A stretch of DNA of 64,000 nt from Protonemura montana (taxonomy: Eukaryota > Arthropoda > Insecta > Plecoptera > Nemouridae): NCBI GenBank assembly GCA_947568835.1, contig OX387604.1, forward strand, positions 26,565,076 through 26,629,075. Direction: 5' to 3'. Positions 1 to 12,741 of this stretch are shown here, piece after piece. Below the pieces are notes generated by a model. The model ran no database searches. It was not told the DNA's origin and saw only the letters and a program-made list of their open reading frames with translations. How positions within the stretch are numbered: position 1 is the stretch's first letter; the number at the start of each line of letters is the position of its first letter. Position numbers and translations under genes: made by a program.

Positions 1-402
1 CAATTACACACCATCTTCTGGAGAGCAGAGGGGGAAGAGAGGAGAAAACAGATCACCCAGTTCATTGCTCACATTTGATTATTAAATTACCATTTAGATA
101 AAAAAATTAAGATACTCCAAAAAATATTTCAAAATGCTTGTTCAGGTTTTGTGAAATAATCAACGAAGTTACAGGGATATTTCGTGACTCAAGACACTGT
201 TGATAGGTTTGATATTTCAATTTTAATTTGGGGACACTGAAAATATGTACCTTATATAATATGGTTTTCTTGTACAACAATTGTTCCCTTCAAAGGTGAT
301 CTTAACCCCAAACCCTCACCCAACTAAGATGGTTGTCCTTCAAGAGACACGACATTAAAATTGTCCCTAAAAACTGAAAAACTTGCGGATATTTTCACTT
401 AC

Positions 403-3400
403 CTTGCTCTTGAAATATTTCAGTGAGAAAGTTTGAGTCGAGTGCCTGCGATATTAATGTTTGGATATAAACCTCAAAGTTATCCTGATACTGCGACATT
501 TCTTTAACAGATTTCTCGATAAATTCTCTGGAACAAAAGAACGAGTGAAATGAGAGGTGGTTATTTGAAAGATATGAGCGTTGAGTGTAGGTTTTAGGTA
601 GAGAAACAACGTCAATGCTACAGTCTCTGCGTGAAGAAGGCCGCCAAATGACTACCTTACCGACAAAAATGCAGAGTACCGGAACATCACATTAAGTGGA
701 GCCACTGTCGTATGAATTTTAATTTCGATATTTCTCGTAGGTTAACTCGCTTTTGTGACTTTTCAAGCTCAAAAAATCTCCATCAATGTTTACCTCAACG
801 ATTGATATACACGTAACGATATTAAAAAGCGAGTAAGCTACGAAAAATATTGAAATTAAATTTCATACGACAGTGGCTCCACTTAACGTGATGTTCCGGT
901 ACTCTGCATTTTTGTCGGTGAGGTAGTCATTTTTCACGCAGAGACTGTAACATTGACGTTGTTTCTCTACCTAGAACCTGCACTCAACGCTTATAATCAA
1001 GAGATGAGGTATGGAGCAGATGCTCTTACTTTTCGTCTAAAGAGATCTCATTTCGCATGAGTTCCACGATAGTTTCCAGTCTGTTTTGCACTCGAAACTG
1101 GACCGGAACTTGCTGATAAAGATTGCGATTCTGCGACGTCCAGCCAGAATACTGAATAATAATCACAAATATTACACACCAACATCCAATCAATTGCCAT
1201 TGTTAAACCAAGACAAACAAACATACAACATTACAATAAAAATTTCAAATGAATGATTAAAATGTGAGTCCACCGAAACGTACTGTGGAGATGTTTCGAT
1301 AAAGAGTTGAACCACTTTGATCAAACGGTTCATATTTCTGCAGTAAAGTCTTTCCATCGATTCGCCATATCGCCGGGAATTGTTCGTTGATATCGCTCTT
1401 CATAACAACAAACTCCCCCGACTGAAATTCAATAAAACTTATTAGTAACGCTGTTTAAGATGCAGTGCAGTGTAATTATTATTATTTATTTGTGGTGTTT
1501 AACATAGCACTGTTTAGACATCTGGCCATGCGGCACTGGTGTAATGGCGTCGGTGAATGAGTGGATGATGATGATGATGAACCTAATCTAGCCTAGAAGG
1601 GAGGAGGGCAAACCCGGTGCCGGCACGTAGCCTACTCCTGTCGAAGACCAAGGGGACCACCGGCTTAACGTCCCTTCCGAAGGACGGTACAACGCGAACA
1701 ACAGGATTCCTCCACAAATCCATGCTGTCGAGAGGTTGATAAGCAAGGCGAGTGAAGTTGCTGTACTAACTTTCATCCCTCTAACCTCTCTCCCGAACAG
1801 AACTGTTCATGTGTATGATGGTCACCCATCCAATACCTGACTCAGTGCAGTGTTGCTTAACTTTCATCCCTCCAACCTCTCCCCCGAACAGAACTGGTCA
1901 TGTGTATGATGGTCACCCATCCAATACCTGACCCAGTTATGCTCATGGGATGCTCATGGGATGCCCGTGGGATGGTTGTGGGATTCCTTGGAGTTATTGT
2001 CTGCTTACCTTAAATGGGTAGAGTTCTTTATCATCCTGAGTACCAGTATCTTCAGAGATTTTTGCTTGAATTTGAGGAATTGGATCCTTATCTTTATCTA
2101 CTTTTAATTTGTCTACATTAATCTTTTCTTGCTTGGATTTCTCTTTATCAGATCTGTCGCGATTCTTCTTGCTGTTGCTTTTGGACTTGCCCTCCGACTT
2201 AGTTTTCTCCTCTTTTTTTGCGCTGCCTTCTGTTTTTGCACGATTACTGGAAATAGATTTCTTCAACACTTGAGCTAATGGTACGTCTTGACTGTCCCCT
2301 GAACCAACTTCGCTCTCGTTGTCAGTTTTCCCGGAACGTTGGCGATGTTTTTTCCGGAAGATGAGAGGTTTTATCCTCCGCTGGCCTCTTCGCCTCTGGC
2401 CTTCATCGTCAGATGTTTCCTAAAAAAAAAAAAGGGTCAAACTTTGCACAACATATGTTTGTTAAAGCTTTGTGTAGAACATAAATTCAGCCTCACATTG
2501 ACCTACAAAACAGGTTACAACTCAAAATCTAAACAATAAAAAAGTGAATGATTTTGTTGGAAAGACAACGAAGGCAAGAAGCAAAAATTAATGATTACCA
2601 GTCTGGGAATTGTGAGTGATTTGTGAGTGAACTGCGAGTGAATTAACTAATATATTGAGAACTTGGTAACGGATCAAGACTTTACTGTGATCAACATTTC
2701 TCAAATCAACCAAACTCTTGTCAGAAGATTACGATTGTGAATTGATGGCGCTAGCTTAGAAAACAGGTGCAATGCAGATGTTCCAAGTAGAGGAAATGTA
2801 GAGGAAATGTAGAGGAAATGTAGAGGAAATGTAGAAGAAATGTAGAGGAAATGTAGAGGAAATGTAGAGGAAATGTAGAGGAAATGTAGAGGAAATGTAG
2901 AGGAAATGTAGAGGAAATGTAGAGGAAATGTAGAGGAAATGTAGAGGAAATGTAGAGGAAATGTAGAGGAAATGTAGAGGAAATGTAGAGGAAATGTAGA
3001 GGAAATGTAGAAGAAATGTAGAGGAAATGTAGAGGAAATGTAGAGGAAATGTAGAGGAAATTTAGAAGAAATTTAACTGTGACATTTGAAGTACTTGAAA
3101 ATGGGCTTATTATTTGGCCCACTCTTGTAGCTGTCATTTTTAAAGTAATTGTAACAATAAAGCATAAAGAATTCAACCAAAACATTACCAAATTACCAGA
3201 CTAAATCAAATTTTAAACAAATCACAACGTAACACAAACTAACGACTCATCACAAATCACAACGTAACACAAACTAACGACTCATCACAATAAAGCCAAC
3301 GAATCGACCCTTTTCTTACTTGAACAAATTTCAGTCGTTCATTAAACAGTTTGTAAGAAAATTGTGTAATAAGCAACATATGTGAAATAAAAGTGAAATA

Positions 3401-6400
3401 AAATGAATAATCTCTTCCCTGTACCCCAAGAAACAAGCACTGGTCATGTGATCAGAAATCACTTTCAACTGAGCTTCATGACTGGACATCTGAAACCACA
3501 ATTCTTGTATTTAAAGCAATATTTTACCCAAACAAAATCACATCCTGAACAAGATTATTATGCCACAAATAGACCAAAGTAAGTTTCCTCCATTTCTGGC
3601 AAGAAAGTTAATTACTAGAGCAGTCATAGACATCAATCCTTTGGCCCAGAATCCCATATCATGAAAGATTGAAGACTGTAATGAGAAGCCTTGTTTCATT
3701 CATCTGCTATAACATTGTATAACCAATTTCATGAGAAGCCTTGTGTTTGCTGGAGATAGCAGAGCTGCGCTGATCAATGAAAAGTTGCAAATAATGAATT
3801 GTACCAACTTGGGTATATTTCAGCCAGGCAATAATTGAGTAGCTCATTGGTAACAAAAACATTTAATTGTTGTTACCATTGTTGTAAAGCAGTTTGACAG
3901 AACTTTCTTTAAACCCACACAATCCATTCCTCAAAACAAACACCTCCTGCAACCTCCATTGTTACTACATTTCTTATGAAGCTTTTCTTTTAAAATGTAC
4001 TTTGTTTATTGATTAGAACTTCTTAATTACTTGGGCCACAAACTAATACATTTTTTAGATTTAGGATTTTCACGGGTATTTAATTCCAACTGTATTACCT
4101 GCCTAGTATTTCTCTAGTGGTCACACTTTGTGTTATTGAACCAAAAAATAAAAATGGAAATGCCGCAAAATTTTGAGCAATGGGTAGAGAAACCGGATGT
4201 GAAACCAAGACTTCGAATGTCGTAGATACCTTTGCAGCTGGAGTCCAGGCAGGATCCGAGTCTGAGTCGGCCAGCGTTGGCTCCTCCTCTTCCTCTCCAA
4301 GCATTGCTACGACAACGCCCCCACCACGTTCCTGTCTGTCCAGGAACTGCTTGACTGTTGACTTCTCCTTCGCCTTACGACGCCACGTTTCCCGTCGTGG
4401 TGGGAGGAACAGTGGGTCTACTGCGTGAACAAACAAATAAGTCAATCTAATGTCAGATCTCAATCCCTGGATTAGCTACATAGCTATGTAAGTACCAATG
4501 GTGCCTATTAGAACAAGTTACATTAAAACATTCTCAATCTGCATCCAATTAAAAACAGCAAATATTTTAATCTTGATATTTTGTGACAAATTGTGCTTAA
4601 TCCAGGCCTTAAAGAAGCACGGTTTAGACAGTTAGCTCAGGAGGCACTTGCAGAGGCATAAGATTTGTGCAGATTCATCTTTCCTCCAATATTAGTGTCT
4701 TGAAACAATAAACCATGCATAACCCTGTATTGTTTTGCTTGGCTGATTTTACAATATCAAATAATAATACAAGTTCAGACAATGCAGCAATGGATGACAT
4801 TCATTGGGTGAATTACTTAAATGCCCGTCCCTTATTATTGCCAGCCCGTTTAGTAATGAAACTAAATTTGGAAGATATTTTTTGTCAACCAACCTTCTTC
4901 CTGCTCTGTCTTCTTTTTAGCAGATGGACGTTCGACTTTTAAAGAGCGTCCCTTCTTAGTCTTTTCACAAACTTTTGCCGTTGGATGGCCGGCATTTTGA
5001 ATGATAACAGCAGACACCTTCTGAACACTGGCAAATGGCTTCACCACCTCAATGGGCTTCACTTTTTTCTTCTCTTTCTCACTACCTGACGAGTCGTTGT
5101 CAGAATCAGCAAATCTTTTACGCTTCGAGTCAGATTTCGGCAGTGGGAAGTATCTAGGATCATCTTGAGGGTCATAAGTTCGTTGAGCCAATTCCTTGGT
5201 TCTAACCATAACTTCCTTGGGTTTATCAATTGTAGGTGGAGTATTGTTGGATCCATTAGTGGACATTAAAGTCGACACAGCTGTCTTTGTGGGCTCAGGT
5301 GGCTGATACACTTTCGTTCTCGACCAAGTAGCTTTCCTGCCACCACGATTTTGTGGAGGTGGGGAAGCATCTCTATCACCGTGAAGAAACTTCAAGTAAC
5401 TTGCCATGAACCCTGATGCTGGATTAGAGGTCTTCATAGGTTTATCCAGCAAAGCAACTACTCGATTGTCTGGTGCTGGGGTTGGAACACTGCTAGCTTC
5501 ATGTAGGTGGCCAAGTTCTTCTTCGATGTTGGGAACAATAACTTTAGGTTGGTCATCACGCACTGGCTCCTGTGTGTACGAACTGCTAGGCGAGCTTTCA
5601 TAAGGGGAGGTTTCTGCCGCAGAAGACTGGAACTGAGGGTGGTGAAGTTGAAACGGAGGAAAGTAGGTCATGGGTGGTGGCGGGATATGATGTGGATGTG
5701 GCACCATTAACGACTGATGCTGATGAGCATTTCCCACAAAGTTGCTGGAATGGTGCAGGCCTGGTTGAGGTGCAAACGAGCCCGGACCACCAGCAAACAT
5801 CTTCGACTGGGGACTGAGATGCGGAGGCCAACGCTCGAAGTCGAAGAATCCACCGTTCTGTTGCTGTTGGTTTGTGTTGTGATGAGCAGGAGGGGGGACA
5901 CGGCTCGTAAAGTACTCAGCCATCGGAGTACCGCTCATTTCGCTCAGAGTCTGAGCTTTTTCTGCACTCTTTCTACGTTTGTTTGCGCTTTTCTGCACTC
6001 TTTCTTCGCTTGGCTGCTTTGGCTCCAGCACCTGCCCCGAGCCCAACTGACAGCTTTGTTGTTGCAAGGTCTGCAGATTCTTCACGATGCTCATTGGATC
6101 ACCTCTACAGCTGGACAAGTCTTGCAATGTAACTTGATGACCAGGGGCTGAGTCGAAGTATGCCTGCTGTCGCTCGGAGATGCCAAGCGCTACACGTTGC
6201 TGCGCTTGTTGTTGGACTGGCACTTGAGGAATCATCTCCATAGCACTCGAGTTATATCCCGAGCCCGAGCCCAACACAAACTTCCCACTCGATCGAACAT
6301 GTTGTTGTTGTCTATCTCCGTCCCAGCACTGCTGCTTCTGCACTGTCACAAACTCCTGCTGTCTCTCAAACGTTCGTTCAGAGGAGAACTTGGCGGAACT

Positions 6401-8347
6401 TTCTCCTGATGTCAAAGCACGAGTGATTACCGACGGATACGCCACCTGGCTTCCCTGCGAGTTTGGACGGGGAACTGACACGTCTAGAGGTGTTGAGAGT
6501 TGTTGAGAAGGCAGGTTATTATGGCGCGATGGCGTACTACTTGGACATTGATTGCCTCCACTAGCATCTGAATGTTGTTGCAATGGAGACGGGCTAGGCA
6601 TGGAGGCCATTGGACTGTTATACATGGGATATGCTGGGGAAGGAACATGTCCTAAGGGACTTGCTTGTGAATGTGCTTGTAGAGGACTAGGTCGTCTGGG
6701 AACTACTACACTGCAGTCGGGCCCATTTTGTGATGAGGAATTCGATGAAGATATCAACCGTTCAGAGTAGTTCTCGGCAGGAGAAGACACCGAAGAGCTC
6801 TTTCTTGGATTGTGATGGAAATCGACATCGCTGGCATAATGGCGAGAATACGCTGAACCTTGCTGGCTCAATGCGTGTTGGAACTGTTGCAGATTGGAGG
6901 CAGAGACGCTACGTTGAGAGTTCCCCGCGAGCTTTGCTGGCAAGTTGGTAGCAGAGGCACATGAAGACCCCGACCCTGAATAACCGACGTTTTGTCGATG
7001 TGAACTAGCAGCGTCCATCATTGCAAAACTGATCGGGGAAGATTGACTCGATTCCATGATAGCTTCAGTTCGCCGGGAATGTTCCATCGGGGAGGACAGC
7101 TCTGGGTACGTCTTGGATTGAGCTTTCGTCTGAATACTGTGATGGCTAGAAGACTTGCTGCCAGGGGAGACAAAGTTCTGCGATCGCGACGATTGCTTTT
7201 CTGACACTTGGGTCCCAGATCGAGCCGTCGTAGACGAGTTAAGAAAAGCCACCGTGCTCGCTCGCGAAGGTGGTTGAGGTATTCGATATTCTTTCGATTG
7301 TCCTGACGATGCAGTTGAAACGATGCAGGATTGTTGCTGGTGATGCGAAGAAGAGCCTCCAGGAAATGTTTTTCCTCCCGTAAATTCGCCAGAGGAAATT
7401 TGTTGCTGAGATTTGTGAGCAACAAAAGTCGAATGAGAAGAGCAGTCAGGTCTAGAGGTTGCCGACTCTGAAGAGTTGAACGCTGCCGTGATCGGCACTT
7501 GATGAAAGAAAGCACTGGACGGCACGTTAGCAGCTGCAGATGCTACCGGCTTCACTGGAGTCACTAACGGGGATTGAGTTCTAGAAGACTTTTTGTCGTA
7601 CGTCCCAGAAGCAGCAGCGGCAGATAAGTGCGAGTTGAGCTGGTTTAGGCTTTGAGCAGCAAAGTGTGCATTGAATGTAGTTTCGTAAACTTGAGAAGCT
7701 TTGGAAGTCGGAGCGGGACCTGGAGACGAGGTCACCACCGTCTCGTGGGGAAGAATCCCGAACGGACTGGGCAACTGAGCATTGCCTTGCTGGGTCCATG
7801 GATGAGAAGATGAAGGAGACGAATTAGAAGCTTGGTGCTCGAAAAAAGATGAACCGGATGCCGACGATAACGATTGGTGGTGAGAGTTGTAGTTTTCTCG
7901 TAACGAAGATAGTTCTGATTCCACTGCACTTTGTTTGCTTGCCTGCGCTAGCGCCTGGCGGTGCTGATTCACAGAGTTTACGTAGTGCGCTTGTTTTTGG
8001 TTCGCGTGGTGAAATAAGGGCGAAAATACGGCGTCGTAGCCGACTGGTGGTGGAGATAAGAAGCTTCCCGGGTTGAAAGGAGAAGGTGTTGATCCAGGCC
8101 CGGAAGACATCCCAAGCTGGCCGGCCAGCGTTGCAGTTGTGTGAGCCGCTTGCAAGAGAAGTTGCGATGTAGTTGATGGTACACCGCTTCCACCCTGGTG
8201 GCCACTCAGACCTGCATTTCCACTCGTTGCCAGGTGATGGAAGTCACTTGCACCTCCTGCAGATCCTGCTTGGAATCCACCACTGGCTCCAGCTAGGCGG
8301 TTGTACGATATCGAGGCTGCATATGCAGACCACGGACCAGGGTCCAT
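403..8347 (-). CDS. PRR12/QSER1-family protein (DUF4211), 3' part off the left edge
   Basis: Minus-strand gene. Exons (high to low): 8347-4894, 4420-4230, 2419-2009, 1421-1284, 1151-1030, 527-403; all junctions are GT-AG and the phases join without a stop, giving about 1480 residues before the edge. The first exon is one 3.45-kb block of low-complexity Ser/Gln/His/Pro/Ala sequence, as in vertebrate PRR12 and QSER1. It ends with a family-like motif ([16 protein letters not shown]) and lysine-rich, nuclear-signal-like stretches. The 2009-2419 exon encodes a Lys/Ser/Asp-rich linker. The last exons match the DUF4211 core: EFVVMKSDI, then [29 protein letters not shown], and a helical region containing [19 protein letters not shown]. 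In vertebrates these are nuclear proteins linked to chromatin; QSER1 protects DNA from methylation. I chose the ATG at 8347 (MDPGPW); upstream in-frame codons start only at a TTG. An upstream coding exon is possible (see 9386-9443). The family call is firm; PRR12 versus QSER1 cannot be settled because invertebrates usually have one pro-orthologue. Confidence 0.88.
577..991. mobile_element. Foldback (MITE-like) element, full copy 1
   Basis: A nearly perfect palindrome of about 415 bp. The ends read AGCGTTGAGTGTAGGTT and its inverse, and each arm is about 190 bp. It has no coding capacity. It lies in the intron between the 403-527 and 1030-1151 exons of the PRR12/QSER1 gene. Related copies lie at 15981-16404 (full), 28138-28432 (ends missing), 19796-19975 (right half) and 31968-32017 (one end). 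I could not define a clear target-site duplication. Confidence 0.8.
1476..1936 (-). mobile_element. 5S rRNA-derived SINE (SINE3 type), copy 1
   Basis: Minus-orientation SINE. Its 3' tail lies at the low-coordinate end (ATT repeats, then the RC of tttgtggtgtttaac), followed by a CAT-repeat block and a conserved body. The head is 5S-like, but here it is two partial, duplicated heads ending near ctgacccag. The body contains a short open frame (MKVSTATS...) that recurs in every copy and is not a gene. Confidence 0.75.
2787..3075. repeat. 11-bp minisatellite (tagaggaaatg), about 26 copies
   Basis: Near-perfect tandem array of the unit tagaggaaatg with a few units carrying g-to-a changes (tagaagaaatg). 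It lies in the intron between the 2009-2419 and 4230-4420 exons of the PRR12/QSER1 gene. The strand asymmetry (purine-rich on plus) creates an open frame of [15 protein letters not shown] repeats on the minus strand, which is an artefact. Confidence 0.95.
3219..3288. repeat. Two-copy 35-bp direct repeat
   Basis: A 35-bp unit beginning aaatcacaacgtaac is present twice, head to tail, with no visible differences. It is intronic in the PRR12/QSER1 gene. Confidence 0.85.
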
Positions 8348-8449
8348 GATTAATTTTATGTCAGTTACTTTCAATCCATGAGTTCATTGATTTGTAATTC
8401 ACTTGGATAACACTTTCATTATAGATTCTTTGCTCAGAGTATTTCTAAG

Positions 8450-9385
8450 CTACAATGCACTGTTAAGTATCAACAATATGCTTGCTTCACAATCACTTTG
8501 ATGACTGAATCCACCAACTGCCGATATATCTTCAAACAACTGGGCATAATGATCATCTTTCAAATATTGCCAGGCAATTAGAAAAAGTGCAGTATGTTTA
8601 TAAAATACTAAACAGTGCAGCAAAACTGTTCTTGCTTCTTGCTTTGTTGTATTCTTGCTTTTCTCTTGGAGAGTTGTATGTTTGTTGTCGTTGTCCTGTG
8701 TTCCCCTCATTTGTTTCTGAAAACAAACAACAAGTTGTATACATTTGCAAGCACAAAAATATTGCCACCACAGAAATATCACACAGTCTCTGACTTAACC
8801 AGCATTCAGTTCATGTGTGGTTCTTACTGTGTGTCAATAAATTTTGATCAGGGTTAAGTCGTTTCAAGAAAGACTTGCAACAAATAAGCCGAGGTTTATT
8901 TCAATTTTTTTGGGATGAAAGCTTATACAGTGAAATGTGAGATTATCTACCGACTTGTTTGCTAGGAATAAGTTTTCATTTTCAAAATTTATGGAGGCTG
9001 AGGTTAGCAATGCAGTGACAGACTCTTGTAAAGTAGTTAGATACCAACAAGTGAGCTAAAAGTGGCACTTGCTTATGTTGGCCATCACAACTAGTCTTTG
9101 CGCAACATTTATGTCGTTCGTTAATGCAATTTATAGATTAACTTTGTGCCGTTAAAAACTACAATCTTAAGTGTATATACTACATAGATCTTTGATTATC
9201 ACAACACAGTGCTAAGTCCTCCAAAATTCAGTTGATAATAGCATGGCATCAGCCTAATAGGCCAGGTCGGTCAGGACGAATCTGTCAAAAGATATGTCGT
9301 GCACTACAACAAAATTAAGAAGAACTCTTAACACTGTTTGACGACTCATTATTTAATCTAATCTACATGCCTCTCAGGTACTTAC
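8450..9385. other. Probable first intron or 5' UTR region, no gene seen
   Basis: AT-rich sequence between the long first recognised exon of the PRR12/QSER1 gene and the candidate start exon. Short open frames on both strands (8450-8857) have no coding signature and overlap one another. I see no repeat family here. Confidence 0.4.
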
Positions 9386-9443
9386 AAAGAACTTTATTAC
9401 ACTTATCAAGGGCCAGCTCGCCTTTCACATTAACTGACGCCAT
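9386..9443 (-). CDS. Candidate first coding exon upstream of the PRR12/QSER1 gene
   Basis: On the minus strand an ATG at 9443 opens 19 codons (MASVNVKGELALDKCNKVL plus one base) and runs into a strong donor, gtaagtacc. The exon ends in phase 1. A possible acceptor at 8369-8368 (gaaag) in front of the big exon would restore frame into MDPGPW, but its polypyrimidine tract is poor. It may instead be the first exon of a separate short transcript or of an alternative isoform. The ATG sits among YY1-like motifs, which supports a real promoter and start. The gene assignment is inference. Confidence 0.45.
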
Positions 9444-9525
9444 TTTGCTATTAGTCAACAACTTAGACCGCCATCTATGAAATATTCAATCCGCCATATT
9501 TAAGATTACGCGCGAAAGTATGGCT
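9441..9525 (-). promoter_or_regulatory. Core promoter with repeated ATGGCGG (YY1-like) motifs
   Basis: Read on the minus strand, this short stretch holds three closely spaced AATATGGCGG / AGATGGCGG / AAATGGCG motifs just before and at the candidate ATG. YY1-type AAnATGGCGG sites at transcription and translation starts are a known feature of animal housekeeping promoters. No TATA box is seen. It would drive the PRR12/QSER1-family gene. Confidence 0.45.
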
Positions 9526-11721
9526 ACGACTGGCTACGACCTCACTCATCACTCAGGGTTCTTACTGGCTTCTATTTTTATTTTATTTTATTTGTCATGG
9601 TTTTATGGATACATTTATACATGTGTAAACCGAGTCATATTTGTTTAAAGATTACATTAAAAACTCTTCTATGGTGTAAAAGCAGTGCGTCATGAGGAAA
9701 TTCTTAAGTGCCAAGTTAAAATTCTACTCCATGACATTTCAATTTCATATTCAGGGATGCAATAAGTTATGCTTGGAATCAAGAATCTTGAATTTAGCGT
9801 TATTGTGTTATCGGTGGGGAAAAACATACAACCATACATGGAAACTCAAAGGAAACTAAATTACATTGACCAATATCCCACACAATGCAATCTTTGTTTT
9901 CAATTTACTTTATTTCGTTTTGCTCTTTCACATGAAAACAAATGCGGATCTATTTAGATTTTACTACTTTTCACTAAATTAAACTACTCTGGCTGGTGAG
10001 CCAGAGTATGTTTGTCAATGATAAGAGGATGGGAATGTGGGAAGGGAAAAGGATTAATAATATCACATGGGCAATGCATTTCTACTTTATTTATTGCTTC
10101 TCTGCGGACACTTATAGTTCAGAACAATTGGACATTTTTCATGTTGCCTTCCAACAAAGATTTAAGTCAGTAAACTAAGAAAATGTATCTACAATGTTGG
10201 CTATCATTCGCTCACTTCAGTGTGAACATCTATTGTACTTGAAGAAAAGGGGGACAAATCTAATTAGTTCACTGGCTGCCCAGCCGTTCTTCACAACTTC
10301 CCACAATTAGCATTTTCAAAAGTACATTTCTAGTTCCAGTTAATGTATAGCTCAAAATTTGGAAATCTACCAATTTAAGTTTTGCATGCAAGGTTTAGTA
10401 ACAGAGATTTTTAATTTAAATGAAGTTAGAAAATTTAACAATTATGTAGACAATAATAATAAAAGTAACCTTACTCCACACAGTAGAAACCAATCATTTT
10501 TATGATAATCACAACTAAGTAATAACTTAATACAATATTGGAGACTATATTGCCAACAATTAAGAAAAATGTATAAAATGCATATATTTATTTAGATAAA
10601 TTACTGGGTGGCTTACTCCTTTACCTCGTTACCTCCTCATAGCCTTGCTTACCAAATTAAGCAAAGTATTGACACGCTTTTTCAACTTTCAAGTCCTAGC
10701 TATAATTGATTAGTTTCGTTGTGTTCATCTTTTCAGCTCAATTGTACTCTTTAATTGTTTGTTTTTTAGCGCAAAAACATGGCTACTGCACAGCGTTCTT
10801 TGTTCAAGATTAGTTTTACTCGGAGCAGAACGGCTCATGTTTGCTCCCACCAATGTGAGAGGTTGAGTTAGTTGGAGAGAACAAATCAATTATCTTAAAG
10901 ATGATCTACTCAGTTCTGAGATGGCCAAACAAAGGTGATGTTGATCTTAATAGCAACAAACGTTTTGGATATATGGCGATCAAATGCAATTTGCTACTAA
11001 CTTAGCTGTTCAGGAAAATTATTTTCAAAATGCAAATAAAAAATGCAGAATGCAGAGCTGCGTTTGAACCAAATAGCGTGACTGAGACAAAGTTGGCAAG
11101 CTTTCTAAACAAAACCAAAAGTTTGTCGTTTTCAAGTTGTTCCAAAAATATGGACATAGCAGAAATCCAGCAGCATTGCATTCTAAAAACTACAAACTTG
11201 TAACCAAAGTTTCACAACCAGTAATAAATGTTTCGATGTGTCAAGTTTTTTCCTGTTCTATGCCCCGATCGTGAGCATATAACAAGGCTCTGTCTTATTT
11301 CAGAACCACACGCTGTTTTTGTAAAACTGGTCTTGTAATCGCGTGTGAAATTATTGATAACACATACGATGACCAAGAGAAATGTTTGAAAAGTTGCTTT
11401 ATTTGTACCGAAATGACGGAAATATACACAAGCCCAGAATTGATTCCAGAATTCCACTTCCTGAGATCGTAGATTGAAAATGCAGTTTCGTTAGTCAAAC
11501 TTGACATTCAAATTTTGAACCTGAAATATTCTCAGAAAGGCACGTTTGTGGGAAAATTGATTGCAGGTTCAGCAACCGATATGCAAAACCTGGCAGCCAG
11601 CTTCCTTATCTTCAAACTTTCGCTGCTCTAGTGTTACAACCCTACTAATCCGGTCTAACCCTAAATGTCAACCGGGAGCCCTAATTTTATACAAAATGTA
11701 CCTTCTTATGTCTATTATACC
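9526..11721. other. Intergenic AT-rich stretch
   Basis: Lies between the PRR12/QSER1 promoter and the hAT element. Only short, unsupported open frames are present (for example 9769-9957, 9996-10178, 11212-11507). I found no RNA gene or repeat family. Confidence 0.4.
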
Positions 11722-12733
11722 CAGTGATGTATTGGTCAATACACGCGGGTGTACGCAGTCCACCCACTATTTATTTTATTTTTGGCCGTACCCCCACTTT
11801 GAATTTTTGAGGGAACGCACAGGAACGCAGTATTAAATTATGATTATTCGAAATATCGTGCACTTCTTTATTTTCAAGACGAAAATATCCCAGTTAAGGG
11901 TTTCATTCCTAATAATCCACTTACTTAAAAATAAACCTACCAAGAATGTACTAAGAGTAGGTAGGCTGGAACTATGTCGGTGTCGCGACTCGCAACAAAG
12001 GGTTTAGTTAGAACCATATTACTGTTATCACTTAGGGAAGTCGGTAGCCGCTTTCGCGGCGTCGCACGGCGGTGCAAGCTCTCCGAAGCAAGCCCGCTTC
12101 AAATAATAAGAATTCGCAGGAAAGACAAAAATACAAACAATAACCAAAATGCCACACACGAGCCACACTGGACGAGTTAGTTCAATTCAAGATGCAGAAG
12201 AGGAAGCAAGTGGATTTGCGTTCCCTTTGGGGCCTTGGTCCTCCTAAAAAAACAAAATTTGGTTTGGGGGAAGTTGAAGACACCACCATCGTCGCATCAC
12301 GCAGCAGCAAGGAGTACGCGCGAAAGTACGCGCGTATCTATGGATAGTTTCAACAAAAATTAAAACCAGTATTCGATTAAAATGATTGACTTTCTTGTAC
12401 CAAATTCCCGAATCCCCACCAAATTTAAAGACTGCAACAATGTGGGAATGTGTAGACATGAGAGGGCGGCATTAATTTAATTTTCTCAAAATCATTACGT
12501 AATTAAAAATACAGTTCTGACCATGTCATTCCAAGCCCAATTTCATCGTAAATTGACTCCAAAAGAAACCTTAGAATAAAAATTAACTTGGAGCTGCGCC
12601 CGAAGCCCCTTATTTCCCCACTCTTTCGGTGCATTCGCCTTGGGTCTCCTCCCCCCCCCCCCCCCCCCCGCCGACACAAAAAAATTTGTCATTTTTGCGT
12701 ACCCCCACTAAAATTTTTACGAATACATCACTG
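11722..12733 (+). mobile_element. Non-autonomous hAT-type DNA transposon with 8-bp target duplication
   Basis: The element starts CAGTGATGTATT and ends with the inverse AATACATCACTG. It is flanked on both sides by the identical 8-mer attatacc (11714-11721 and 12734-12741). An 8-bp duplication with CAGTG-type ends is diagnostic of the hAT superfamily. Inside, a short frame from 12192 (MQKRKQVDLRSLWGLGPPKK..., stop TAG near 12345) resembles the N-terminus of a hAT transposase. The rest of the enzyme is missing, so this is a deletion derivative. A run of about 20 C sits at 12651-12669 near the 3' end. Confidence 0.85.
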
Positions 12734-12741
12734 ATTATACC

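Noticed and set aside
1588..1776. Recurring 61-62 codon frame starting [20 protein letters not shown] (also 16584, 18686, 22096, 45798)
   Set aside because: It is the conserved body of the 5S-derived SINE; it has no promoter or splice context, and its boundaries follow the repeat.
2751..3191. Minus frame of 146 codons with [11 protein letters not shown] repeats
   Set aside because: Translation of an 11-bp minisatellite.
4180..4428. Plus-strand frames opposite the PRR12/QSER1 exons
   Set aside because: Shadows of the Ser/Glu-rich exons on the other strand.
5406..8205. Many frames of 60-165 codons on both strands inside the long first PRR12/QSER1 exon
   Set aside because: Shadows of a low-complexity coding exon that itself is open for 3.4 kb.
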